Source: Phycisphaerales bacterium UBA1910 (lineage in GTDB: Bacteria; Planctomycetota; Phycisphaerae; Phycisphaerales; UBA1924). Taken from it: a stretch of 14,558 bases of DNA. This document shows positions 1-7,777 of this stretch, piece after piece (position 1 is the first letter of the stretch; every line of letters starts with the position of its first letter). The notes beneath the pieces are model-generated. The model saw only the letters and a list, made by a program, of their open reading frames with translations, did no database searches and had not been told where the DNA came from. The translations under genes were made by a program, and so were the position numbers. The DNA lies in the NCBI GenBank assembly GCA_002337545.1, contig DDGE01000063.1, positions 1-14,558 of the forward strand, written 5' to 3'.

Positions 1-8
1 CGCCGGCC

Positions 9-1223
9 TCACCCACCAACGAGCGCTTCGTTCGTCTCAAATCGCTGCAACGCCGCCAGCAGCTGCTCCACCTGCTGCGGCGGGGGCATGTTCATCATCC
101 GACGACGAAGCGCCGTGATCGTTTGCAACGGCTTCTCTTCGATCAACAGATCCTCTTTCCGCGTCCCACTCGCCGCGAGGTTGATCGCCGGGAACAACCG
201 CTTCTCCGCGATCTTCCGATCGAGGATCAGCTCCATATTCCCCGTGCCCTTGAACTCCTCGAAGATCACCTGGTCGCCCTGGCTCCCCGTATCCACGAGG
301 CATGTCGCGATGATGGTCAACGACCCGCCCTCTTCCGTGTTGCGTGCCGCGCCGAAGATCTGCTTGGGCACCTCGAGCGCCCGCGAATCGATCCCGCCGG
401 ACATCGTCCGGCCCGAGTTCGCGTGCTTCCCTGATCGGTTAAACGCACGCCCAAGTCGAGTCAGCGAGTCGAGCACGATAAACACATGCTCGCCGTTCTC
501 GACCATGATCTTCGCCTTCTCAAGCGTCTGCGTGGACAACTGGATGTGCCGCTCAAGCTCGTGATCATTGCTCGACGCGTAGATCTCGATCTGATCCTGT
601 TTCCAGGGCTTGTCCCATTCCGCCTCGCCGTTCCGCTGCGCCAGATTCCCCAGGAACGACCGCGTGAAATCAGTCACCTCTTCCGGACGCTCATCGATCA
701 ACAACGCCATCACATGCACATCCGGATGATTCCGAAGCACCGACTCCGTGATGTTCTTGAGCAATGTCGTCTTCCCCGCTTTCGGCGGCGACACGATCAG
801 CCCGCGCTGCCCATAACCAATCGGACAAAACAGATCAATCAAACGACACGCGGGCGCACACCCAGGAAACTCAAGCGTCATGCAGGGCTGCGGATCAATA
901 CTGGTCAGATCCCCAAATGTCTTGCGATCCGCGAACGCCTCCGGGCTCATCCCCTCGATCTCGATGAACCGCTCAACAACCGGACGCGCTTCGCGGGGCT
1001 TGCTCGGGCCCTTGCCCTTCCGACGCCGCCGACGCGGCTTGCGATGCACCACCTCGACCTCGACGCGCAGCCCATCCCGCAGCGGGAGTGACTCCCCGAA
1101 ATGAACGGGAACGAACGGGTCGTCGGGTGATTCCACAATCTTGGCACTGTCCGAAACCTGTCGGACACGACCCTCGGACCGACTCGGCCACTCAAGGATA
1201 CCGCTGAGCGTTTGTGAGGACAT
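9..1223 (-). CDS. rho: Transcription termination factor Rho
   Basis: Hexameric RNA-dependent ATPase that ends transcription by translocating along nascent RNA. The product is 404 aa from the ATG at 1223; a GTG 14 codons upstream is less likely because it adds residues unlike any Rho N-terminus. Visible features: a cold-shock-type RNA-binding domain (about residues 7-115), the P-loop PPKAGKTT (146-153), LLIDERPEEVT (174-184), the Walker B strand FIVLDSLTRLGRAFN (248-262), the Q-loop SGRTMSGG (270-277), and the R-loop region with EEGGSLTIIAT (298-307) and EEFKGTGNMEL (322-332). Odd points: the N-terminal helical bundle of E. coli Rho is missing (the protein begins almost at SGILEW, equivalent to E. 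coli GDGVLEIL), a basic RRRRRKGKG insert sits in the RNA-binding domain (64-72), and about 20 extra residues lie near 192-212. It is divergent from ptsI. The downstream neighbour is outside the window. The family call is very secure. Confidence 0.97.
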   Translation of the reverse strand: MSSQTLSGILEWPSRSEGRVRQVSDSAKIVESPDDPFVPVHFGESLPLRDGLRVEVEVVHRKPRRRRRKGKGPSKPREARPVVERFIEIEGMSPEAFADRKTFGDLTSIDPQPCMTLEFPGCAPACRLIDLFCPIGYGQRGLIVSPPKAGKTTLLKNITESVLRNHPDVHVMALLIDERPEEVTDFTRSFLGNLAQRNGEAEWDKPWKQDQIEIYASSNDHELERHIQLSTQTLEKAKIMVENGEHVFIVLDSLTRLGRAFNRSGKHANSGRTMSGGIDSRALEVPKQIFGAARNTEEGGSLTIIATCLVDTGSQGDQVIFEEFKGTGNMELILDRKIAEKRLFPAINLAASGTRKEDLLIEEKPLQTITALRRRMMNMPPPQQVEQLLAALQRFETNEALVGG

Positions 1224-1348
1224 ATCTGCTCTGTGTGACGCAGCCGCACCGAAAGTGGTACGCACGGACGATTACGGATGCGAAAGGCAACCAATCCCCC
1301 TCGGATGCGCCAGATCGTGCATCGCCAAGAGGAACGGCTCGATACTGC

Positions 1349-1378
1349 ATTCTACCCGCCCCACAACGCACAAGCCAA
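1349..1378 (-). promoter_or_regulatory. Candidate sigma70-type promoter for rho
   Basis: Read on the minus strand, TTGGCT (1373-1378) and TAGAAT (1349-1354) are separated by 18 nt and match the -35 and -10 consensus at 4/6 and 5/6. Transcription from here would leave a leader of roughly 115-120 nt before the rho ATG at 1223. Leaders of this kind are common for rho because the gene is often autoregulated. This is a pattern match only; no experiment supports it. Confidence 0.45.
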
Positions 1379-1411
1379 CAAACCCCGCCCCCGGTGCACA
1401 CGCAGCGCTCG

Positions 1412-1420
1412 TGCTACCAT
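1412..1420 (+). promoter_or_regulatory. Candidate extended -10 promoter for ptsI
   Basis: TGCTACCAT is an extended -10 type element (TGn followed by TACCAT, 4/6 to TATAAT). The -35 region at the right distance (about 1392-1397) is poor. It would give a 5' UTR of about 50 nt before the ATG at 1480. The rho promoter candidate lies 34 nt away in the opposite orientation, so the two would be back to back. Confidence 0.3.
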
Positions 1421-1429
1421 TGTTGTTGT

Positions 1430-1450
1430 GGCCAAATAGGCCGAATCGGC
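1430..1450. promoter_or_regulatory. Overlapping palindromes in the ptsI leader
   Basis: GGCC-AAATA-GGCC (1430-1442) overlaps GCCGA-A-TCGGC (1440-1450), an 11-nt odd palindrome. They lie 30 nt upstream of the ptsI start and just downstream of the candidate -10. They could be an operator or a small leader hairpin. In GC-rich DNA such short palindromes also arise by chance. Confidence 0.25.
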
Positions 1451-1479
1451 AAACCAAGCCCAGAGGGCATCCAAGCTTC

Positions 1480-3240
1480 ATGCAACGAATCACCGGCATC
1501 GCGGTCTCACCCGGAATCGTCATCGGGCGCGTCTTCGTCATCGAGGACGCCCGATCGCTGCGGGTCGCGCGAAGACCAATCGATGAAGCAGACATCCCCT
1601 CAGAAATCGAACGATTCGAGTTCGCCAGAAAATCTGCCATCACGGAGCTCGACGAGCTCCACAAGTCCGCGGCCGCCGAAATGGGCAAGGAAGCAGCAAA
1701 GATCTTCCTCTTCCACATCGGGGTCCTCAACGACCCATCCGTGCTCAACCCGATCCGCGAAACAATCGCCGACGATCAGGTCAACGCGGAGTTCGCAATC
1801 GCCACGGTCTTCCAGAAACTCTCCAAAAAGTTCGCCTCGCACCCCGATTCGACATTCCAGTCAAAGGTCGACGATCTACGCGACCTCGCCCACAGACTCA
1901 TCAGAGACCTCGGCTACGGCTCAAAGCAGAGCATCGCAGATCTCGACGAGGGAACAGTCATCGTCGCACGCGATCTCACACCATCGCAAACCGCAAACTT
2001 CGATCGCGACAAGGTCACCGCGTTCGTCACAGGGCTCGGAGGCCCAACAAGCCACACAGCCATCGTCGCAGGAGCACTCAGTCTCCCCGCGGTCGTCGGC
2101 GCTTCAGGCGTCATGCTCGCCGCACGCAACGGACAAGAAGTCATCGTCGACGGCGAACGCGGCGTCGTCATCTTCAACCCCGACGAATCAACACTCTCAA
2201 AATACCGACACGAGCAGATCGAAGCACGAAAAGTATCGCTCTCGCTCTCAGAGTTCGCAAAGCTCCCAGCAATCACCGCCGACGGCGTCCGAATCAATGT
2301 CATGGGAAACATCGAGTTTGCCGAAGAAATCGAGCAAGTCGAAAAGTTCGGAGGCCACGGCGTCGGGCTCTATCGCACCGAGTTCCTCTACCTCACACGC
2401 GACAAAGCACCATCCGAAGAAGAACACTTCGAATCCTACAAACGATGCATCGAACTCCTCGACGGCAAACCGCTCACCATCCGCACAATCGACCTGGGCG
2501 CTGATAAATACACCCAGGCACAGGAAGAGATACCCGAACGCAACCCGTTTCTCGGGCTTCGCTCGATCCGCTACTCACTCAAAAACCAGAAGATGTTCCG
2601 CACCCAGCTCCGCGCCATCCTCCGTGCGAGCGCCCTGGGACCCGTCAAAATCATGTTCCCCCTCGTCACAAACATCGCCGAACTGCGATCCGGGAAGTAC
2701 TTCCTCCGCGAAGAAATGGAAGAACTCGCCGAACGAGGTCAGGAATACGACCCCGATATCGAGGTCGGAATGATGGTCGAAGTCCCCGCAGCAGCCCTCA
2801 TGGCGCAAGCATTTGCCCGAGAAGTCGACTTTTTTTCCATCGGAACCAATGACTTAGTCCAGTACACCCTCGCTGTGGACCGAACCAATGAGAGGGTCGC
2901 GTCCATGTACACACCCATCCACCCAGCGGTGCTCAAGCTCATCAGGGATGTCTCCCGAGCAGGACGCCGACAGGACATCCCAGTGTCCTGCTGCGGGCAA
3001 TCCGCCGCAGACCCCGCATTTGCCGCGTTGCTGCTGGGTCTCGGGGTGCGTACCATCTCCGCGACGGCGTCTTCGCTGCCGATGCTCAAAAAGACCATCC
3101 GCAGCCTCACCGTACCCCAATGCGAACGGATCGTTAAAAAAGCGATCAGTTTCGATTCAGAAGCCGAAGCAAGCAGTTATGTGCTCAATCGGTTGAGAAA
3201 ACGAGTCCCCGAGGTGTTCGACGGGCGTCCCGTCGGATGA
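1480..3240 (+). CDS. ptsI: Phosphoenolpyruvate-protein phosphotransferase (PTS enzyme I)
   Basis: Cytoplasmic enzyme that takes phosphate from PEP onto a histidine and passes it to HPr, starting the phosphotransferase cascade. The product is 586 aa, close to the usual 570-590. The ATG at 1480 was chosen because MQRITGIAVSPGIVIG is the standard EI N-terminus and AGAGGG lies 12 nt upstream; the in-frame open stretch before it runs into rho and has no EI homology. Visible features: the phospho-His loop GGPTSHTAI with His192, GVGLYRTEFL (295-304), TIRTIDLGADK (333-343), EVPAAALMAQ (434-443), the PEP-binding signature FFSIGTNDLVQYTLAVDR (451-468), and the catalytic Cys505 in CCGQSAAD. The last motif is usually CGE(L/M)AGD, so a conserved Glu is Gln here. 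There is no N-terminal GAF domain, so it is ptsI-type rather than ptsP. No HPr or EII gene is in the window. Confidence 0.96.
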   Translation: MQRITGIAVSPGIVIGRVFVIEDARSLRVARRPIDEADIPSEIERFEFARKSAITELDELHKSAAAEMGKEAAKIFLFHIGVLNDPSVLNPIRETIADDQVNAEFAIATVFQKLSKKFASHPDSTFQSKVDDLRDLAHRLIRDLGYGSKQSIADLDEGTVIVARDLTPSQTANFDRDKVTAFVTGLGGPTSHTAIVAGALSLPAVVGASGVMLAARNGQEVIVDGERGVVIFNPDESTLSKYRHEQIEARKVSLSLSEFAKLPAITADGVRINVMGNIEFAEEIEQVEKFGGHGVGLYRTEFLYLTRDKAPSEEEHFESYKRCIELLDGKPLTIRTIDLGADKYTQAQEEIPERNPFLGLRSIRYSLKNQKMFRTQLRAILRASALGPVKIMFPLVTNIAELRSGKYFLREEMEELAERGQEYDPDIEVGMMVEVPAAALMAQAFAREVDFFSIGTNDLVQYTLAVDRTNERVASMYTPIHPAVLKLIRDVSRAGRRQDIPVSCCGQSAADPAFAALLLGLGVRTISATASSLPMLKKTIRSLTVPQCERIVKKAISFDSEAEASSYVLNRLRKRVPEVFDGRPVG

Positions 3241-3625
3241 ACCCGCATCGCAGGCCCCCAGGTGCGCGAACAGTCGCGATCTGAGCCCGGTGCGAGTCCT
3301 CGGCCAAGAACCACGCGCAGCCGCCCAATCCGTGCTCTCGCACGCGTCTAAAAGGGCAAGGCAGCCAATGATCCTCCCCCGCACACCGCGGGGGGCCCGA
3401 ATCGCGAGACCCAAGCGGGTGCTCGCAGGGGCAGGGGGATCGTCGGAAGCCGCTGCACATCCATCAGCGAGCGCCGCGTGCACACGCCCCGCAACGCAAC
3501 ACGCCCAAACCGAAGCGCGCCCAAACTGCGCGCCCAATCGTCGCTCATAAGCGCACGAAGGGTATGTTCCGCGTCAAAGGCTTCCGCTACGCACTCACGC
3601 TGACTTGCACAGGGTCAGATCTCCC
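3241..3625. other. GC-rich non-coding stretch between ptsI and rne
   Basis: This 385-bp gap holds no reading frame with recognisable protein features; the open frames across it are arginine- and alanine-rich composition artefacts. It contains the strong hairpin annotated at 3376-3394, a GCGCGC self-complementary pair (3515-3520 and 3528-3533), and the heptamer CGCCCAA four times (3322, 3502, 3518, 3531). It should hold the 3' end of the ptsI transcript and the promoter and leader of rne, but I could not identify a convincing -35/-10 pair. I compared it by eye with RNase P RNA, tmRNA, SRP RNA and 6S RNA on both strands and recognised none. Confidence 0.6.
3376..3394 (+). terminator. Strong GC hairpin, possible ptsI terminator
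   Basis: CCCCCGC-ACACC-GCGGGGG forms a perfect 7-bp stem with a 5-nt loop, 135 nt after the ptsI stop codon. No T-tract follows on either strand, so if it acts at the RNA end it is more likely an RNA-stability structure or a Rho-independent terminator of weak form. It could also belong to the rne leader. Confidence 0.3.
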
Positions 3626-6514
3626 ATGACAGACGAAAACAACAACACAAACAACGAGACGAGCGAAGAAACAAGCCCGTCCCAATCCGCACCAAAGACA
3701 ACAAAGAAGAAGACCACAAAGAAAAAGGCGACAACCAAAAAGACCGCCAAGAAGACAACAAAGAAAGCTGCGGCGAAGAAGACCGCCAAGAAGACAGCAA
3801 AGAAAACCACCAGAAAAAAGACCACGCGCAAAAAGTCCACCGCAAAGTCTGAAACTGCCGCCGACACCGAGCAGCCCCAAGAGCAATCAGACACAAGCGA
3901 AACACACGAAGACAACGAAGCCGCGCAGCCCGTCGCCGAAGAATCCGCGTCCGATCAGGACGACGATTCGCAAACCGAATCCGACAGCGAATCCGATGTT
4001 CAAGCCGTCGAAGATTCCGGTGACGAAGCCGAAACCGAAGACGACGCCGACAACGAGGACAAGCCCGCGTCACGCTCCAAAAAGCGCTCCCGCCGCTCGT
4101 CCAAAAAGAAATCCAGTTCGTCCTCAAACGAACCCAAGGGTTCAAGCGAGCCATCGCCACGCACCGAGATGATCGTCAACTATGTGCCCGGCGAGGAGTG
4201 CCGCATCGCCATGATCGAGGACGGCAAGCTCGAAGAACTCATGGTCGAGCCCACCGACAAGGTCTCACGCGTCGGCAACATCTATGTCGGACGCGTCGCC
4301 AACATCGAGCCCGCGATCCAGGCCGCGTTCGTCGACTTCGGCACCGAAGAAAACGGATTCCTCCACATCTCCGACCTGCACCCGCAGTACTTCGCCAAGG
4401 GCGACGAGAAAACTGAACGCGTCGGCAAGAAAACGCCACGACGCAGCAGACCACCCATCCAGGACTGCCTCAAAAAGGGACAGGAAATCATCGTCCAGGT
4501 CCTCAAAGAGGGCGTCGGAACCAAGGGACCAACCCTCACAAGCTACCTCTCAATCCCCGGCCGCTTCCTCGTCATGATGCCCGGAATGGACAAAGTCGGC
4601 GTCTCCCGCAAGGAAGAAGACGACGACAAACGCAAGGCCGCCAAGCAGATCCTCTCACAGCTCGAGCTCCCGGAAGGATTCGGATTCATCCTCCGCACCG
4701 CCGGCTTCGACCGCACAAAGGCCGAGCTCAAACGCGACCTCTCCTACCTCGCACGCCTCTGGAAGGACATGGAGAAAAGACGCAAGGGCGGCAACAAGCC
4801 CAGACTCCTCTACACAGAGTCAGACCTGCTCGTCCGCTCCATACGCGACCTGCTCAGCTCCGAGGTCGACCGCGTCGTCATCGATTCCGAACCAGCACTC
4901 AAACGCGTCGCACGCTTCATCAAAATCGCCGCACCCCGCTCGGGCGCAAAGCTCTCGCACTACAAGGGCGACATGCCCATCTTCCACGCGTTCGGTCTCG
5001 AATCCCAGATCAACGAGATCCACGCAAGAGAGGTCATGCTCCCATCCGGCGGCCGCCTCGTCATCGACCAGACCGAAGCTCTGGTCGCCATCGATGTCAA
5101 CTCCGGCCGCTCACGCGCCGCGCGAGACGCGGAAACAAACGCGTATCAGACAAACCTGGAAGCCGTCGACGCGATCTGTCGCCAACTCCGCCTCCGCGAC
5201 ATGGGCGGGCTCGTCGTGTGCGACATGATCGACATGCGCTTCGCGTCGCACCGCAAACAGATCGAGCAACGATTCCACGAAAGACTCAAACGCGACCGCG
5301 CCAAGTCAACCACCGCGCCCATCTCACCCTTCGGCCTCCTCGAGATGACACGCCAACGCATGCGCGGCTCAATGGAATCCCAGCACTTCGCAGACTGCCC
5401 CGTCTGCCACGGACGAGGCCTCGTCAAGAAGCCGGATTCCGTCGCCTCCACCGCCATACGAGACCTCGCCGCACTGCTCACGCACGACAAGGTCTACCGC
5501 GCAGAACTCGTCGTAAACCCGCGCGTCGCAAGCTCACTGCTCTCGACAAAGCGATCCAGCCTCACACGCATCGAGCTCGTCTCAGGCAAGCTCCTCGATG
5601 TGCGCGTCAGCGAGTCGCTCCCGATCGACCGCGTCGCGTTCTACGCATACGACAGAAACAACAACGACATCGCCATCGAGAAACTCAAGTCCCCCAAGGG
5701 CCCGAACCCCGAGCCCAGCATCGTCGAATGGCGAGACGAAAGCTCGCCCGACGGCTCATGGGCAAAGGACCCGCTGGAAGAAGTCGACGAAACCACCGTG
5801 CAGAAACTCGCAGAGGAGATCGCTAAAAAGGCAGAACAGGCCGAAAACGCCGAACTCCCCGTCGAAGGCGATATCGACGAGAATGAGTCCATCGACGCGC
5901 CCAAAAAGAAACGACGCCGCAGACGAAGAGGCGGACGCGGCCGAAACAAGGGCGATGCCGAGAACAACGAAAACGAGAACAACGAAGAACACGACGCATC
6001 AGAATCGTCAGACGACAACGCAGAAGACACCTCGTCGTCAGACGAAACAGACGGCTCAGAGTCGCAATCATCCTCCGATGACGATCAGCCCAAAAAGAAG
6101 CGTCGCCGCAGACGCAGACGGGGCGGACGCGGACGGGGCGGCGCAGATGCCGAGAACACCGAGTCCAACGACGACTCCGGTTCCGAACCCCAGAGCGAGA
6201 ATGCTGCAGAGGAAGCGTCGGACGACGAACAGGACGAAGCGCCCAAGCGTCGCCGTCCACGCCGTCGCCCCGATCCAAAGAGAAAGCCGGAGACAGAACA
6301 GATCACCGAGCCAAAGCCCGTGGCCGAATCCAAGCCAAGGACATCAAAGAAGACGACAAAGAAATCGTCCGTCAAGGCCGGTTCAAAGTCCGAATCGAAG
6401 AACGAGCCCAAAGCGGAATCATCAAAGAGCGCACCCAAGAAACGCCGAGGACTCTACTCAAACTCACGCAGGACGCTCTCCGCGAGCGAACTCGCCAAGC
6501 TCGGCATCGAGTAA
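3626..6514 (+). CDS. rne: Ribonuclease E/G family endoribonuclease with long low-complexity tails
   Basis: Endoribonuclease for mRNA decay and rRNA/tRNA processing. The product is 962 aa from the ATG at 3626 (AGGG 11 nt upstream; a TTG seven codons earlier is less likely). Architecture: Lys/Thr/Ala-rich histone-H1-like tail (about 24-75), acidic stretch (76-147), basic Arg/Lys/Ser patch (149-165), S1 RNA-binding domain from about 182, RNase E/G catalytic core to about 690, then an unstructured tail to 962. Catalytic residues are present: Asp490 and Asn492 in VAIDVNSGR and Asp533 in VVCDMIDM match E. coli Asp303, Asn305 and Asp346. The Zn-link is CPVC (Cys591, Cys594). The C-terminal tail alternates acidic Ser/Asp/Glu segments with Arg-rich blocks starting at 760, 823 and 874, and ends in RRGLYSNSRRTLSASEL plus six residues. 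By analogy with E. coli the tail may bind RNA and degradosome partners, but no known scaffold motif is recognisable. dxr follows after 21 nt. Confidence 0.95.
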   Translation: MTDENNNTNNETSEETSPSQSAPKTTKKKTTKKKATTKKTAKKTTKKAAAKKTAKKTAKKTTRKKTTRKKSTAKSETAADTEQPQEQSDTSETHEDNEAAQPVAEESASDQDDDSQTESDSESDVQAVEDSGDEAETEDDADNEDKPASRSKKRSRRSSKKKSSSSSNEPKGSSEPSPRTEMIVNYVPGEECRIAMIEDGKLEELMVEPTDKVSRVGNIYVGRVANIEPAIQAAFVDFGTEENGFLHISDLHPQYFAKGDEKTERVGKKTPRRSRPPIQDCLKKGQEIIVQVLKEGVGTKGPTLTSYLSIPGRFLVMMPGMDKVGVSRKEEDDDKRKAAKQILSQLELPEGFGFILRTAGFDRTKAELKRDLSYLARLWKDMEKRRKGGNKPRLLYTESDLLVRSIRDLLSSEVDRVVIDSEPALKRVARFIKIAAPRSGAKLSHYKGDMPIFHAFGLESQINEIHAREVMLPSGGRLVIDQTEALVAIDVNSGRSRAARDAETNAYQTNLEAVDAICRQLRLRDMGGLVVCDMIDMRFASHRKQIEQRFHERLKRDRAKSTTAPISPFGLLEMTRQRMRGSMESQHFADCPVCHGRGLVKKPDSVASTAIRDLAALLTHDKVYRAELVVNPRVASSLLSTKRSSLTRIELVSGKLLDVRVSESLPIDRVAFYAYDRNNNDIAIEKLKSPKGPNPEPSIVEWRDESSPDGSWAKDPLEEVDETTVQKLAEEIAKKAEQAENAELPVEGDIDENESIDAPKKKRRRRRRGGRGRNKGDAENNENENNEEHDASESSDDNAEDTSSSDETDGSESQSSSDDDQPKKKRRRRRRRGGRGRGGADAENTESNDDSGSEPQSENAAEEASDDEQDEAPKRRRPRRRPDPKRKPETEQITEPKPVAESKPRTSKKTTKKSSVKAGSKSESKNEPKAESSKSAPKKRRGLYSNSRRTLSASELAKLGIE

Positions 6515-6535
6515 CCCTTTCAGGACACGCGCACC

Positions 6536-7777
6536 GTGACCCAACACCGGTCAATTCCGAACCAGCCGAGCACGAAGCGCGTGCTCCTGCTCGGATCCAC
6601 CGGATCCATCGGGACACAAACCCTCCAAGTGATGGCGCATCTCAACGCGCTCCACGAACAGGGTGCCTATCCCACCCGCTTCGAGCTCGCCGGGCTCGCC
6701 GCGGGCTCGGATGACCAGACCGTCACGCAGCAGGCCCAGCAGTGGGGCGTGCGCGATATCGCCCTGTGCAACCCGCCAGATTCGCCCCCCCCGGGGTTCA
6801 ATCTTCGAACCGGTGACGACGCCGCGACCAGCCTCGTCGAAGAGATCGAGTGCGATCTCGTCGTCGGCGCAATCGTCGGCATCGCGGGGCTCCGATCCAC
6901 CCTCCGCGCCGTCGAACTCGGCATCGATGTCGCGCTCGCCAACAAAGAGTCCCTCGTCGCCGCCGGCGAACTCGTCACCCAAGCCGCGTTCAAATCCGGC
7001 GCATGCCTGCTCCCCCTCGATTCCGAGCACGCAGGAATCTGGCAATGCCTCGCAGGGCTCGCCCTCGATCGCCACTGCCCACCATTGCACCCGACAGACG
7101 CGATCAGCAAGGTCGTCCTCACCGCATCAGGCGGCTCATTCCGCGACCAGTCGCGCGACCAGATCGAGCACGCCACACTCGAACAAGCCCTCAACCACCC
7201 CAACTGGGACATGGGCGCCAAAGTCACCATCGACTCCGCCACACTCATGAACAAAGCGCTCGAACTTCTCGAAGCGCACTGGCTCTTCGGGCTCCCCGCC
7301 TCGAAGCTCGACGCGATCATCCACCCACAGTCCATCGTCCACGCCATGGTCGAGTGCGCCGACGCCTCCGTCATCGCCCAGATGGGCGCCCCAGACATGC
7401 GCGCCCCGATCCAGCACGCGCTCTGCGACGCACACCGACCCCAAGGATGCGCGCCGCGACTCGACATCACAAAGCTCGCTTCGCTGGACTTCGTCGAAAT
7501 CGATCACGCAAGATTCCCCGCGATCCCCCTCGCCATGCACGCCATCGAAACCGGCGCAGACACCGGCGCCGCCCTCAACGCCGCAAACGAACACGCCGTC
7601 CGCATGTTCATGCAAGCCAACCTCCCCTTCGGACAGATCGACCGCTGCGTCGAGCATGTCATGTCCGTCTGGAACCCATCCCCGATCGGATCGCTCGACG
7701 ATGTCCTCGCCGCCGACCAACGCGCACGCGTCCTCGCCGACGAATACTGCGCCACCAACGGGACGCGGGTCTCATGA
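6536..7777 (+). CDS. dxr: 1-deoxy-D-xylulose 5-phosphate reductoisomerase
   Basis: Second enzyme of the MEP isoprenoid pathway; it rearranges and reduces DXP to 2-C-methyl-D-erythritol 4-phosphate with NADPH and a divalent metal. The product is 413 aa (E. coli 398). The start is GTG at 6536 with AGGA 10 nt upstream; no ATG lies near the conserved N-terminus. Visible features: the NADPH-binding loop GSTGSIG (20-26), ANKESLVAAGE (135-145), the metal ligands in LDSEH (Asp162, Glu164), LTASGGSFRD (195-204), HPNWDMGAKVTIDSATLMNK (221-240) with Glu243 just after, and HPQSIVHAMVE (263-273). Every expected active-site motif is intact, so it should be functional. Its last four bases overlap the start of the glycosyltransferase (ATGA), which makes co-translation likely. 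Its position behind rne suggests co-transcription. Confidence 0.97.
   Translation: MTQHRSIPNQPSTKRVLLLGSTGSIGTQTLQVMAHLNALHEQGAYPTRFELAGLAAGSDDQTVTQQAQQWGVRDIALCNPPDSPPPGFNLRTGDDAATSLVEEIECDLVVGAIVGIAGLRSTLRAVELGIDVALANKESLVAAGELVTQAAFKSGACLLPLDSEHAGIWQCLAGLALDRHCPPLHPTDAISKVVLTASGGSFRDQSRDQIEHATLEQALNHPNWDMGAKVTIDSATLMNKALELLEAHWLFGLPASKLDAIIHPQSIVHAMVECADASVIAQMGAPDMRAPIQHALCDAHRPQGCAPRLDITKLASLDFVEIDHARFPAIPLAMHAIETGADTGAALNAANEHAVRMFMQANLPFGQIDRCVEHVMSVWNPSPIGSLDDVLAADQRARVLADEYCATNGTRVS

Noticed and set aside
1141..1479. In-frame upstream extension of enzyme I by 113 codons
   Set aside because: It overlaps the rho start region on the other strand, has no EI homology, and the standard EI N-terminus with a ribosome-binding site begins at 1480.
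1214..2773. Long Ser/Arg/Thr-rich open frame on the plus strand inside ptsI
   Set aside because: Composition is that of an out-of-frame reading of GC-rich coding DNA; ptsI covers the same bases with full family motifs.
3290..3550. 86-codon open frame between ptsI and rne
   Set aside because: Ala/Arg/Pro-rich, no ribosome-binding site or motif; overlapping frames on the opposite strand are equally open.
3241..3600. RNase P RNA, tmRNA, SRP RNA or 6S RNA
   Set aside because: Conserved core sequences of these RNAs were looked for on both strands by eye and not found.
3690..3850. Repeated AAG/ACA-rich units in rne as a CRISPR or tandem-repeat locus
   Set aside because: The units are simply codons of the Lys/Thr/Ala tail, in frame, with no spacers.
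5598..6539. Long Arg/Thr/Pro-rich open frame over the RNase E tail
   Set aside because: Shadow frame of the repetitive tail codons; no domain features, and the rne frame continues through to a motif-bearing C-terminus.
6667..7470. 267-codon open frame antisense to dxr
   Set aside because: dxr is unambiguous on the plus strand; the antisense product has no recognisable motif or ribosome-binding site.
6850..7773. Upstream in-frame extension of the OGT-like gene
   Set aside because: The stretch overlaps dxr and reads as an Arg-rich shadow; the ATG at 7774 gives a normal TPR start and the usual ATGA coupling.
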